Assembly (NCBI RefSeq): GCF_005239225.2 | Contig: NC_133295.1 | Span: forward strand, 10,230,001 to 10,294,000 | Length of the DNA: 64,000 bases | Reading direction: 5' to 3' | Origin: Populus alba | Lineage: Eukaryota > Streptophyta > Magnoliopsida > Malpighiales > Salicaceae | The notes under the pieces: generated by a model | Told to the model about the DNA's origin: nothing | The model's database searches: none | Seen by the model: only the letters and a program-made list of their open reading frames with translations | Translations under genes and position numbers: made by a program | Shown here: positions 22,141 through 33,722 of the stretch, piece by piece | Numbering within the stretch: the stretch's first letter is position 1 | Layout: each line of letters starts with the position of its first letter

Positions 22141-23694
22141 TGAAAATAAAGAAGATAAAAAAAAAAAAAAACAAGAGGTGACTGACAATAAACCATCATC
22201 ATAATCATCACATTTGCTACTCTATATAGAAGGGGTGTTTGGGAGCTTTAAATATTGTTGTGGAAACTGGTGTTCCTTAATTGGACAACAGTTTAAACGT
22301 CACTCGAAGAGCGCATGGAGTTGGCTTATATGAGTAGCATGTGCTAACAATTTTTTAAAAAATTAATTTTTCAAAATGAAAAAAGAATGAATTGCTCCTA
22401 ACCCAACTTAATAATAATAATAATAAAAAACTCATAAAAAGTGACAAAACACCCCTCGATACAAGGCTTGGAAAATTTGATTTTAAAGGCAATTTTGTTA
22501 TTTAAAATTTTAAAAGTAAGTTGAAATCCAAAATGTCCCTTAATGCTAATTACATGAAATAACTTTTAAGGTTAATTTAGTAATTTTACTTTATAATAAA
22601 AATATAAGCCGACCATAATATCTCTTATGAATTTGGCAATGACATGTACCCTAAGCAAAAAACCGAATTACCCTCTTAATAAAGCTAAATATTTTTGAGG
22701 AATCTTTTCTTTTCTGTGAACTTTTACAATTGTTTGAGGTGCTCCACGTCCCTATCCCGGCTGCAATAACAAATAGTATTTATTTTTTATATATATTTTT
22801 AAATGATTTTAACACTTCATATCAAAATTATAATTTTATATATATATATATATATATTATTTGAAAAAGTACTCGAAATAAACACTAAATTATGTCTTAG
22901 TTTGATTAAATTTTAATTTTCATTGAGCTCTGGTTTTTTAAGAGAATTTTTCTGTAAACTTAACTCACCATCTTTGCAAAAAAAAAAAAAAAAAAAAAAA
23001 ACCCTAAGAAGAATTAAGAGAGAAAAAATAAGAAATAACTGAATTATTCTAGTTGCATGATACAAAATGCTAAATCTTCATATAAAATAGATTTTACAGT
23101 ATTAACCTAAGTTTAATTTGTACTCATTTTTCAAGGGCCAGACACCTATTTTCCAATTACTAAAGTCACTGATGCTGTCACAATTCATGACCACTACACA
23201 CAGATATTTTCCATGCTCTTCGTATATATAACCTACTAGTCAATGCCCAACTATTGTATCGATTGTCCAAGTGATTCGGGTTTTTTTTTTTTTTTTTTTA
23301 TCCCTTGTACATAATATTAATTAAAAATATTGTAATAATATTTGTTGAGATTTTGATAATATATTATTATATTGATCACATAACAGACAAATATTTTGCC
23401 AATTAATATGTTATTTTTTCTCTGGATTTGTTGAATTTAACTTTATAATTATATTTTTTATATTTTTATGTTCTCTTACTAAATTATATCTTCATCTATT
23501 TGAACCCAAAAATCATTTGACAATAAAAAATATTAGAGTTTATTATGACATGGATCCTAGAGTCAGTCTACAGGGTAGGTGACAAATTTAATGCAAATAA
23601 TGTAACTTAGAGGCTGACGAGATCTTAGAGAAAGAGTGGAAGAAAAACGAGACAAAGTAGAAAGGGACTGGGCATGAACTGGCAAGTCAGAAAA
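22141..23694. other. AT-rich intergenic spacer
   Basis: No gene is supported. It contains a 22-base A tract near 22979, a TA tract near 22840 and a T tract near 23281. Nothing else is recognisable. Confidence 0.6.
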
Positions 23695-25213
23695 CACTAC
23701 AAGATTTAAATAGTTTTATCAATAGAATTTTTCTATTAGTATAAAACACATATTCATCGGTAATTAATTTACCAATGAAATCACCGACAAAGAATTTCTG
23801 TTGGTGAATATTTCGTCGGTAATTTTTTATCCGTTGGTAAATCTGTCGGTAATAAAAAAAATTTACCGACGCGTCTGTTCCTATTACCGACGGATTTACC
23901 GACGGAAATTTTTATCAGTAAATCCATCGGTAATTATTTAAAAACATTTTTTAAAAAAAATCATTTTATAAAATTATAAAATTATTAAATTATTAAATTA
24001 ACGTAAATCAACATTGTATAATAATACTCAAAATGCTTGGAAAAAAGAATAAGAAAATCAACTCAAACAAATTTGCAACAAATAAATAAAACAAAAAATT
24101 AATTCAACTAAAAAAATTCATATGAAAAAAATGAAGTTGCAATTGCTAAAAATTTAAAAATCCTATAAATAAATCAACAAAAAATTGATCTCATATGAAA
24201 AAATAAAATCTCACAACAACATTTATACAATTATTAACAACGAAATCAATTAAAATTAAACAAATATAGTAAAAAAAATCATGAAAAAAATAATAAAAAA
24301 AGAAAAATCTTACCTTAATATACTTGCAAGTGAAACTCAAGAAAAAAAATAATTCGTAAAGCATATTAATTAAAAAAAACTAAGAGGATAAAAGAAGAAA
24401 GAAGAAGAAGACATACCCGAGCATGCATGGAGAAAAAGAGAAGGAGATGAGGAGAGAAAAAAAGAGAAAGAAATAGATATTGATGTTTTTTACATTTTGT
24501 GAAGAAGAAGAAGAAGTAGTAGAAGTAGTAGAAGAAGAAGAAGAAATAATGAGTCTGTCTCTTGTGAAATATATGGATTCAGGTTTTTTATTGGGGCGCG
24601 TTACCGACGGATTTACCGACGGATAATTGAATATTAATATTTTTTAATTATTCTGTTGGTAATTTCATCGGTAATATTTAATTTAAATTTTTAATTTCGT
24701 AAAAAGCTTTCAGAAACTGCCAAAAATTACCGATGATTTTTCAATCCGTCGGTGATTCTGTCTGTAATATTTAAATGAAAATTTTAAATCAATTGAATTT
24801 TTTTAGAAAACCGCCAAAACACACCGATGAATTTTCAATCCATCGGTGATTTTGTCCGTAAAGTAAAACAATTAACAGTGCAATTGGAAAATGAACAGTT
24901 ATGGAGCTTTTTGGAAAATACCGACGGAAAATTCCGTTGGTAATTCCCTTTGTAATTAACATGATAAACAGTGTTCACAGTTTACCAACAGATTTCTCAA
25001 CGGAATTACCGATGGAATAAATTCCGTTGGTAATTTTGTTGGTAAAAAATGATACGTCATCTTTTTTTTTTGCTGTGTTTTAATTTTTTTTTCCACGGTA
25101 ATTCCCTCTGTATATACTGAGGGAATATTTCTGTCGGTAAAATCCCTCGAAAATTTACTAACGAAAATATTTCCTAGATATTTCCGTTTGTATTTATTGA
25201 TTTTCTAGTAGTG
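23695..25213. mobile_element. Non-autonomous CACTA (En/Spm) element, 1519 bp
   Basis: The element starts CACTACAAGA and ends TCTAGTAGTG, the diagnostic CACTA terminal inverted repeat. It is flanked by the 3-bp target duplication AAA (23692-23694 and 25214-25216). Both subterminal regions are crowded with direct and inverted copies of accgacgga / tccgtcggtaa variants, the usual transposase-binding repeats of this superfamily. The interior (about 23950-24600) is AT-rich with no transposase frame; a purine-rich gaagaagaag stretch lies near 24500-24545. It must depend on a transposase encoded elsewhere. Many repeat units carry point changes, so the copy is not brand new. Confidence 0.88.
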
Positions 25214-25216
25214 AAA

Positions 25217-25615
25217 CATGTTTAAGAGAATTAATAACTTATCTAAGGATAATAATTGATATTATAAGATACGTGGGGATAAATTAGTCCTTGAAGACAA
25301 AGAAGACATGACATCTGATAATGATATGAGAGGACTAGACGACATGATTTAGCTATATTTTCATCACTTAACTGTGAATAACCAGTAGACGACAGACAAC
25401 CAAAGGCAAGATTATCCATGTGGACCTATCACATATATAATAAGAAAAACACAATCATACTAGCAAGTAATTTACTTGTCACTTCAATACTTTAATTGAA
25501 TTAATTAGAATTACTTTTGCTTTACGATATTATTATTATTATTATTATTATGACTAGACACTTACCCTACGCAACGGAGTACTGACGCATTAATTGTATA
25601 AAGTGTGTTTGTAGT
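25217..25615. other. Spacer with TTA microsatellite
   Basis: No gene is seen. A (TTA)n tract of about 23 bases lies at 25529-25551. Confidence 0.6.
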
Positions 25616-25830
25616 AGCTATTATATTATTTTTATATTTTTTAAAAATTAATTTTTATATTTTAAATTAATTTTTTTATATTTTTTCGGATTATTTTAAT
25701 TGCTAATGTTAAAAATAATTTTTTTAAAATAAAATAAAAATATTATTTTAATATATTTCTGAGTAAAAAAATTTGTTACATTTTAAAAAACTGATTAATA
25801 AAAAAAATTTGATACATTTTAAAAAACTGA
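25616..25830. repeat. AT-rich dispersed repeat, copy 2
   Basis: The core ttcggattattttaattgctaatgttaaaaataa is the reverse-orientation equivalent of the 9.5-kb copy and matches the 62.4-kb copy, including the gtttttaaaa and tattttaatatat flanks. A 26-base stretch (tacattttaaaaaactgattaataa) is repeated directly at about 25777 and 25814. Confidence 0.5.
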
Positions 25831-27240
25831 TTAATAAGCCAACAAAATATTGTTATAGCAAGAAACATCAAATGAACTAAGGTAAGGTGAACCAACCAAG
25901 AACAATAATTTATAAGCCATAATATGAACCGAAATTCCTGACGAGAAATTAAAGAGTTGAATTATAGACAAATAACATGATTGCAATTTATATTCAAAAG
26001 GTAATATAAGACAATAGTATAACACCTAAAATAACGAAGCAAACATGCCCAAATGAAGAAACAAAATGCTTCCAAAAAAAATAAAAAATGGGAGAAGGCA
26101 GGCGAAGTTTGCAGGGAAGAACACCATATATAGATTGCTCAAGAAACAAAATGTATGGCAAAAGATATTTTTCTAGCAGCTCAAAAAAGTCCAGCAGTGC
26201 TCAAGCACATGTAAAGAAGCAAATGAAAAATTTAGGAGTGTACCTCTGAGTTATAGTTTTATTTTCCTAAAAAATTATTAGTTTAAAGTGTTATAAATCT
26301 CAGGGTAAATATATAAAACTTATATGATTATTATATTTAGGGTCTTAAAAGATTAATCAAGATGCGCATAAGTTGGTTCAGACATTCACGACAACAAAAA
26401 ATAAAAAACGCTGAATATAAAATAAAATTGAAAACAGCAAATTATGGAAAGCGCAACAGTTTAGGGCAATGGATATATTTATTTATGTGGTATATATGTC
26501 GGTGAAAAAAGTAGCAAACTTAACTGTGCTTGCATGTAGACATAAATGAGTAAATTAAGAAGAAAGATAAACATGTATTTATTGAAAAAAAAGGAATTAG
26601 TTGAAATACTGGATCAATGATTTCATGTTTGGCATTAAATCACAGCGTTTAGATCAAATTTCTGGGTCGCTACCACAACAGGATTCAATCGCCAAAAATG
26701 GAGGTACTGTAGATTTGGACAGGAAGCAGCTGGCAGATTCCTGAAAATGCTTCAACAATTAAAAGGACTGGGAATTTCTTGGCAGATTATTAGAGCCATA
26801 TACCAACGACAGTGAAGTGCAGTATATCTAGTAGTTGACGAGATCATGAGCATCATTTGAAGAAGAGAGCACTGTCACTGTTTCTGCAGCACATTTTCTT
26901 TCCCTTTTCCCTTTAATCACCTGTTTGTGTTCCTCTGTAATCACTGAGCTGTTGACTTTTCCATGGCTATGCTGCTCGTGCCCTTCTCTACTCCGAGCAG
27001 GACATGTAAATCATTTGCGTTGAGAAAGGGCAGAGTTAGTGGTGGGCAATATGATAGGTCTCTGCTCTTATTCTTTCAGATTGCAGCAAAAAAATGAAAA
27101 ATCCAAAGGAGCCACCGAAGGCTATGTTAAAAGGGCTGCATAAAATATATACAGTGGAGTGTAATAACCAGGTAGCAAAATTTATTTTTATTTATTTATA
27201 TTATAATAAAAATAAATATTTTTAAAAAAAATTCCAACCA
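25831..27240. other. Spacer, partly of non-repetitive composition
   Basis: 25831-26600 is AT-rich without features. 26600-27120 is more balanced and contains the coding-like minus-strand frame listed separately. No expressed gene can be asserted. Confidence 0.45.
26828..27010 (-). pseudogene. Coding-like C-terminal exon or gene remnant, unrecognised
   Basis: A 60-residue minus-strand frame ends with TAG at 26828-26830. Residue usage looks protein-like rather than compositional, for example SSVITEEHKQVIKGKRERK and ETVTVLSSSNDAHDLVNY. It is bounded upstream by an in-frame TGA (27011-27013), beyond which the frame stays open for about 16 more codons to a possible AG acceptor. That suggests a last exon broken by one stop, or chance. 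I do not recognise the family. Confidence 0.3.
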
Positions 27241-27254
27241 TTTAGTTTAAATAA

Positions 27255-27610
27255 GAATATGATTTTTTTTTAATTTTATTCTTTAACATTGAGTTAATTA
27301 AAAACTAAACCTTGTTATTTGTTTATGTTTGCTACTTATGATATTATTCCTTGTGTCATAACTTGGGTTCCAGGATTGGACAAGTTAACCTAGAGTGACT
27401 AAAGTTATTTAATATCTTTTTTTAATTGAATTTTTTGTTTAATTTTATCTTTAAATACTGGGTTAATTGAAAATTAAGTTTCATAAATTTTTTTAATTTG
27501 TTTTTTATTGGATTATGTTGGTCTCATGACTCAGATTACAAATTTGTCAGGTTAATCCAATTTGACTGGGATTATTATTTTTTATTTAATTTTTTTTTCA
27601 ATCTTATATC
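27255..27610. repeat. Tandem repeat of about 169 bp, two-plus units
   Basis: The block ttaattttatnctttaa...gggttaattgaaaa...aagtt...catgactc...caggttaa...gactgggatta appears at about 27271 and again at about 27440, with a partial third start near 27586. The same unit type appears at about 40120-40480. I recall it as a common poplar repeat, but ends are not defined. Confidence 0.55.
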
Positions 27611-27719
27611 AGGTTAAACTCTCATAAGTACTTAAATCTTATTTGAAAAATGATGTTTTAATCTTGAAAAGAGTATTTAATTCTAACTAACCAAAAAAAA
27701 AAAAGGAGATTTTAATTCT

Positions 27720-28150
27720 AACTACTCGAGCCCAGGCCGCTGCTAGGGCCATGCTCTTAGGCTTTGGAGCCTAGACAAGCATTTTTATTATTATTATAAA
27801 AAAAATCATGGTTCAAGTTTTTAATACTAAAAAAACTAAATTTTAACTTTTTTCACCCAAAATATATATAAAAAATAAATTTCTGAAACTATATGCATTT
27901 TTTATTATCAAAAAAATCATGTTCTAAGATTTTAAAAGTAAAAACCTAGATTTTAACTATTTTCATAAAAAACATGAAAGAAATAAACTTCTAAAACTAT
28001 ATATCCAATAATGAAACACATTTTAATCCTGTTAAAATTCAAAATGTAAAAGTTTTTTCTGAGACTTAATTTATTTTTCCAACATCGTGAAAATCACTTT
28101 TATTGAGTTCCTCTCTAATTTATATATATTCTCAGACAGACTAGAAAATT
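27720..28150. repeat. Dispersed repeat related to 58895-59500
   Basis: It opens with ctagggccatgctcttaggctttggagcctag, then a ttcaagtttttaatactaaaaa block. A similar order (ggggctcatgctccaagc, then ggttcaagtttttgaactctaaaaa and a gagttcctctc-like end) occurs after the hAT element near 58900-59340. Type unknown. Confidence 0.4.
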
Positions 28151-29105
28151 CCGAAAACATTTTGTCATACTTCCATCCGTAAAGGGAATGCTTTCCCTCT
28201 CTTTTCACATCTATCCTCCTCTATTTTTCTTCTACTTTCAACAACACACTCGTTGTGACATAGAAATTAGTCATGCAAGAAGAGAAAAAGCTGTGTGCCA
28301 AGATTCTCCCCATCCTTTCGAGTCTCGTACACACCATCCAGTAAAAGATTACTTAATTTATATTGTTTGCTTACTTAATCTTGCAATTTTAGTGCCACGA
28401 TGACCCTCCGATGATGTTAATTCCCTTTTTTTTTTAATGCTTATATCAGCACCGCTAGCAAATTAAACAGAGAGATAGCATAATTCAAGAGGGTGTGGAC
28501 TCTTGACGATGCTGGAAATGGTAGGAAACATGCCGTTCTCTGCTAATAATCATCTATAGTTTATGTACAAATTGAAGCAAATACTGCTAAGGGCTCGCGC
28601 TTGGTTATCTAGCAATTAGCTAGGTAGGCTGGAAGTGCTCCGGCAAGTTCAAAATTCTTGTTTTTCCGATGTATCTCCTCACTGCTTTCATCTTTCAGGC
28701 AAAGCAACCTGCATGCAGATGCTTGCCAGCTCCACTGTATCTGCTGCATTCATTATGTTGTTTTCAACTTGAATGCACTATATAGAGAGGGCCTTCCGCC
28801 GGTGGAGGGGGGTCACCTGAAGTCCTTTTATTCCCTGATAGCAAGATCAAGAACTAGTTTGACTATAACGAAAACGAACAGATAAAACAGACCTTTCAGG
28901 CAAGGAGCCGCCCTACTTTTTTCACTCTGTAATCATTGCTCATAATGACACATGCACAGCACAAACTCTCATTATTGAATACACGTACGTTAACCAGCGT
29001 CACATGCTAAAAGAAAATTAAAGAGACATGGAAACAACATTCATATTGTGATTTCAAGTGGTTGAGCGAGGATCTTGAATCTAGATTCAGGTGATGCTAT
29101 ATATA
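28151..29105. other. Unassigned spacer of moderate GC
   Basis: Two frames of about 70-75 codons on the plus strand (28188-28403, 28658-28885) have no protein-like pattern or known motif. There is no RNA gene I can support. Confidence 0.4.
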
Positions 29106-29283
29106 TGAGGGTTGACGTCCCGGAGCTTGAACCAGCCATCGACAAAATCATAATAACCACCCCTCAGAGCTAGAGTTTTCATTGCTATATATATGACTTA
29201 TGAGGGTTGACCTCCCGAAGCTTGAAACAGCCATCGACAAAATCATAATAAGCACCCCTCAGAGCTAGAGTTTTCATTGCTGT
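29106..29283. repeat. 95-bp tandem duplication
   Basis: The unit beginning tgagggttgac(g/c)tcccg at 29106 is repeated at 29201, with few differences up to about 29283 (gacgtcccggagcttgaacc versus gacctcccgaagcttgaaac). The rest, including the cagccatcgacaaaatcata stretch, is nearly identical, so the duplication is recent. Confidence 0.9.
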
Positions 29284-29720
29284 ATAACCTTTCTTGAACT
29301 TATGGGTATGTCTGTATGTTTATTGGTGACAAATTCACAGCCTCCTGCAAGACAATTTTGCTTAAACAAATTAACATCACCAGCTTCATTTCAGCTATCC
29401 ACTATATAATAAAAAGTAATAACCTTTTCACAAATCTGGTTCTGCTTTTCAGGTGACAGATGCACAAACTCAGCTCTGACCTTAGCCAATTTTATCCAAA
29501 GTCACTGCACGTACTTTCATTTCCATCATTCATATTTCTCCACGTAAAGACAATCAGAAAACAAACAAAAATCCTTACTTTTCATCGGAAACATGTCATA
29601 ATTCATTTTGGTTGTTCCTTCAAATCTATTATTTTTTTTTCACTTGCAAAAGTAAAAAATTAAAAGTAATAATAACAAAAAAAAAAACTGATAATTTTAT
29701 AAAAGCTCGCTAAGTAAGAT

Positions 29721-29774
29721 TTCAAATATATGTAAAATAATCAAGCTTTCAAATATATGTAAAATAATCAAGCT
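29721..29774. repeat. Perfect 27-bp tandem duplication
   Basis: Two identical 27-bp units sit head-to-tail (29721-29747 and 29748-29774). Each begins ttcaaatatatg and ends aatcaagct. Confidence 0.95.
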
Positions 29775-29779
29775 GGAGT

Positions 29780-32185
29780 TTTGGATAAAATTAAAAGTCT
29801 AATCATACCTTATTATACCCAAAATTAAAGATACAATACAGATTCGAGGTTAAATTAATTAATTATTAGATATATCAACATAGAAATAGGCACATCATTA
29901 GATTTTTAAAATACCAATTTGATTTAATCATGAGCCAAATTAAAAGTTTAATTATGTTTAAGGATTAATTTGGGTCAAATTAAAAGATTTAATTAGGTGC
30001 AATGACTTAATTATACTTTTAATGGGTAAAATTAATTTTATTAGAGACTTAATTGGTGAAAAATTAAGTTTGATAGCCCAATTTTGAGAAGATTATAATT
30101 CTAGAAGACCAAACTTAATTTTTACAAAGTCAATTAATTGAAATCAGGGGTAAAATTACAAGAAAATCAAAGTTGAGGGTCAATTAAAGATTAAAATGAA
30201 GAAATTCAAAACCAATGACTTTTTTTGAAAATAATGCTAAATTTTAGGGTTAATTTGATTGAAGATAGGTGTGAAATTAAAAAAATTAAAAGTTTAATGA
30301 TCAATTAAGTGTCAAATTGCATAAATTCAAAACCAAGAATCATAATTAAAAAGACATTGAAATTTAGGGCTAATATTGAAGTTCAGTAAGGTTAAAATTA
30401 TACAAAATTAAAAGTTTGAGGTCAATTAAAGATGTGATTAAAACAAATCAAAAGCCAAAAGACTAAATTGAACATTAGTCAAATCCCTAATTGAAATCCT
30501 AAAAAGTCAAAATGATGTTGTTTCATGTTTAACCAAAACAATGCCATTTGACCAAACAAAAACAAAACAAAAATAGAGAAAACCAAACGACATGTCGTGT
30601 GTTGTGTGATTACTATTCATCATCCCCTGCCTTTTACCCGAAAAGGTTACTCAAGTGACTACTTTTTTAGAGCATTTAATACATTATCTCTCAACCAAAC
30701 TAGACAAACCATACACAATTATGATGTCCTGACATTGTACTATACCCTAGTGTAATTCTTGCTAGCTAATTGCCTTTATAACTACCACGACGCCACCTTG
30801 AAGAGGCCAACCTGACTAGTCTTTAACAACTCATTTTTTGCAGATCATGATGACACATTTGAGCTAATGGTTAGGATCTTTCTTGCTTGAATCAAGGGCC
30901 AAGATTGGTCCCTGATAAAGACAAGATGTCTCTTTTCCACCCCATATAAATAAGAGTGGATTTCGGGCATTGAAGGAAAATAAATCTAAGTGCATAGTAG
31001 GCAAAAAACCAACCTATCCCAGTCTTTTTCCTTATCTTCCAACACTATCCTTCTCTTTCCCCACCGTGTCCTCATCCCTAACGACCTCGTTGCCAACTTC
31101 TCTACCAACAGCTCCATCGTGAGCCACGAGCACGACCACCAGCTGTCAACCCCCACGCCAGGTAATTCCATAACCTCTTTTTTTTTTTTTTTTTTTGCAT
31201 TTAGGATGTTAATTAATTCACATCATGCAACTGCTAGCTTTTTCTAGCAATTATAAGCTGGGCTGGACCCGTTTTAGCCCAACCTAGATGGTTGGGCTAG
31301 GTCCAGTCTAATATTAAAAAAAAAAAAAAGATTGTTGGGTCGTTAGTCGATCTAACTCCACTAACTAGGTTGGGCTTGGACTTCGAGTTAGGTCAAGCCT
31401 ATTTATTTAAAAAATATATAATAATAATAAATAAAATAAAATAAAAATTAATTTTTTAGAAGATCATTTTGAAATTATTTATAGGTTCATCACATGTTTT
31501 TCTCACAATTTTATCTAATATTGGTCGGTAGACTTACACTATAAGATACGGACCCAGTATAAAAATATCTCATTTTCCCTATGAAAAATTCAAAATTTCA
31601 AAAATGAACTTTTTTTTATAAAAAAATATTTGTTTTTGCACATATGATCAAATTTTAAAGGTTTTTCATGTAATTTTTTTTTAAATCATGTTTAAAAAAA
31701 AATGCAAAAACTAGATATTGTAACTGATTTATAATTATCTATTAGGGTTTGGTCAAAATATCAAAAATTCTATAATAACTAGTTTGTCAACCGGAACATT
31801 AGGAATAGAAAATAAATGGAACGATAAATTTGAGACTTAGAATGGTTAGGATTTAACCGATAAGTAAAGACTTTCTTATGAAGGGAGATCTGCCTTGAAC
31901 TTTAGATGGGACCAATGAATCGAAACACAACTTAGAATAACAATATAAAAATAAAAATAAAAAACAATGGAGCTTGTCTTAGGTAGGGTGCAATGGGGGT
32001 GATGTGTTTTCCCCTTATACAACTAGTCCCCTTACCCAGACTCTAGCAGACCTTTAGGTTTTCTAATGATCATAATACTAGGTGGTGATTCCTGAATTTC
32101 ATAGTCATAACTTCATGATTAAACCCAAAACTCCCATTAACATTTCATGAGGTAGATCCATCATTCGATGTCATGCATATCACGA
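29780..32185 (+). mobile_element. Relic of a long LTR (Tat/Ogre-like Ty3/gypsy)
   Basis: Layout matches the 1.96-kb LTRs of the nested element at 43164. A T/A-rich upstream part has recurrent ggtcaattaaag / aaattaaaagttta motifs (29780-30500). Next come a TATA box at 30945, a C-rich leader at 31010-31160, an AT-rich stretch, and a conserved near-terminal block at about 31979-32092. That block reads cttaggtagggtgcaa...gtccccttaccca...ctaggtggtgattcc, against ccttaggtagggtgcg...gtcccgtaccc...ctaggtggcgactcc at 44912-45043. The segment 31440-32170 is also homologous to 61190-61980. No internal coding region follows, so this is a solo LTR or truncated end. Confidence 0.6.
30945..30952 (+). promoter_or_regulatory. 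TATA box of the LTR relic
   Basis: TATAAATA followed by a C-rich leader, in the same arrangement as the TATA at 43500 in the nested element's LTR. Confidence 0.4.
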
Positions 32186-33510
32186 CATCATACTCTCTAT
32201 CCCACCACAACAACTATATCTAATGACCATGATATTCTTTACTGGTGAAACTTCCTTATAGGAAAAAAAAATGGGAAGTGTTTAATAGAATAAGTGTTCA
32301 AGAAAAAGGTTTGTAAATTTTCCTCTAGTGTTAGCACAACGTATTCAATAGTTACTCCAACTCCAGAGTATCTCAACTGCGTGCATGCCAAATTACAATA
32401 ATAGTTAGCTAGATGCATAACTAGGCTTGTCATTTAAAGATTAGTGGATGATGTGCAATACCCATAACTTAAAACTTCCATTATTTCAATGGTTAATGGC
32501 GCTTAGAACTATCAGCACCCTCCTCAATGATTGATCAAACTATAATTATTGCTTAATCCATAAACAAAATTGGATATTTAATTGTATCCCTCTCTCAAAA
32601 TAAGGCTACCATTTATTGTTCAAGTGAGACAAACACATGGCACAATACAATGATTGTTTTTTGTTATTTAATTACTCTTATTTTAATCATGAATGCATGC
32701 ATGCATTTACATAACATGATTAGAAAAAAGCATTATATGTCAATTAAAAGCTTCTTCAATCCTTCAATAGCCACCTCTAATGATGGTTTAGCCATATTTG
32801 TAGACCTACAGCAAAATTAAAAAAAAAAATACTTAGCTAAATAGATGCATGTAACAAAATATTATAAATGATTTATTGCTAAGAACTAAGAAAAATAAGA
32901 GTTTCTCAACTAAATGGAAGGTGGGAAAAGACCTTTCCAAGCTAAGATAAATTGAATTGCTGTTTAGATGATTCTAATCAATAGCAAGACTTAAGTTCCT
33001 TATTGAGTTCCTTTTTATAAACATTCTTGTTAGCATGTTTCCTTGTATAAGTCAAAGTGTCTTAACCAATGAAATATTTATTCAAAAATATTCATAAACA
33101 TTTAAGCCCGTGCATGAAAGGAATAGACCTTCCATTTTTATTTAATTTAGAGCCAACACCCTAACTATTGGGTTAGCTTCCATGGAAGGAAACGTTTCTA
33201 TCGAGTAAAGAGTTAAACAACAGGCTGAGGTTGAGCCTTAATAAAGCCCTATTAAAAGGAGGAAGCACGTTAGCTATTAAGTTTTTCTTGCTCTTAAATG
33301 TTAGCTTTATGAAGAGCTGGTTTCGGCCTTTATTGATAGAATTAGACTCTCTTTTCATCAGTCTTAAGTTGAGGATTCTAACCTAGCTCAATGACCCCTC
33401 TGTAAAGCTCTAGTCAAACTACCTACAAGCGGTAGGGGTCAAGTTATTGATGTGAGATGGATCCACAAAAAAAAGGGTTCTAGTTATAATCCAGAAATAA
33501 TTTGCATATA
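32186..33510. other. Unassigned spacer; right part possibly organellar
   Basis: 32186-33130 is AT-rich with no gene. 33140-33480 has a balanced composition (for example gaagagctggtttcggcctttattg) that directly abuts the plastid rpoB fragment. It might be mitochondrial or plastid DNA carried with it; I cannot identify a gene in it. Confidence 0.4.
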
Positions 33511-33722
<212 letters not shown>

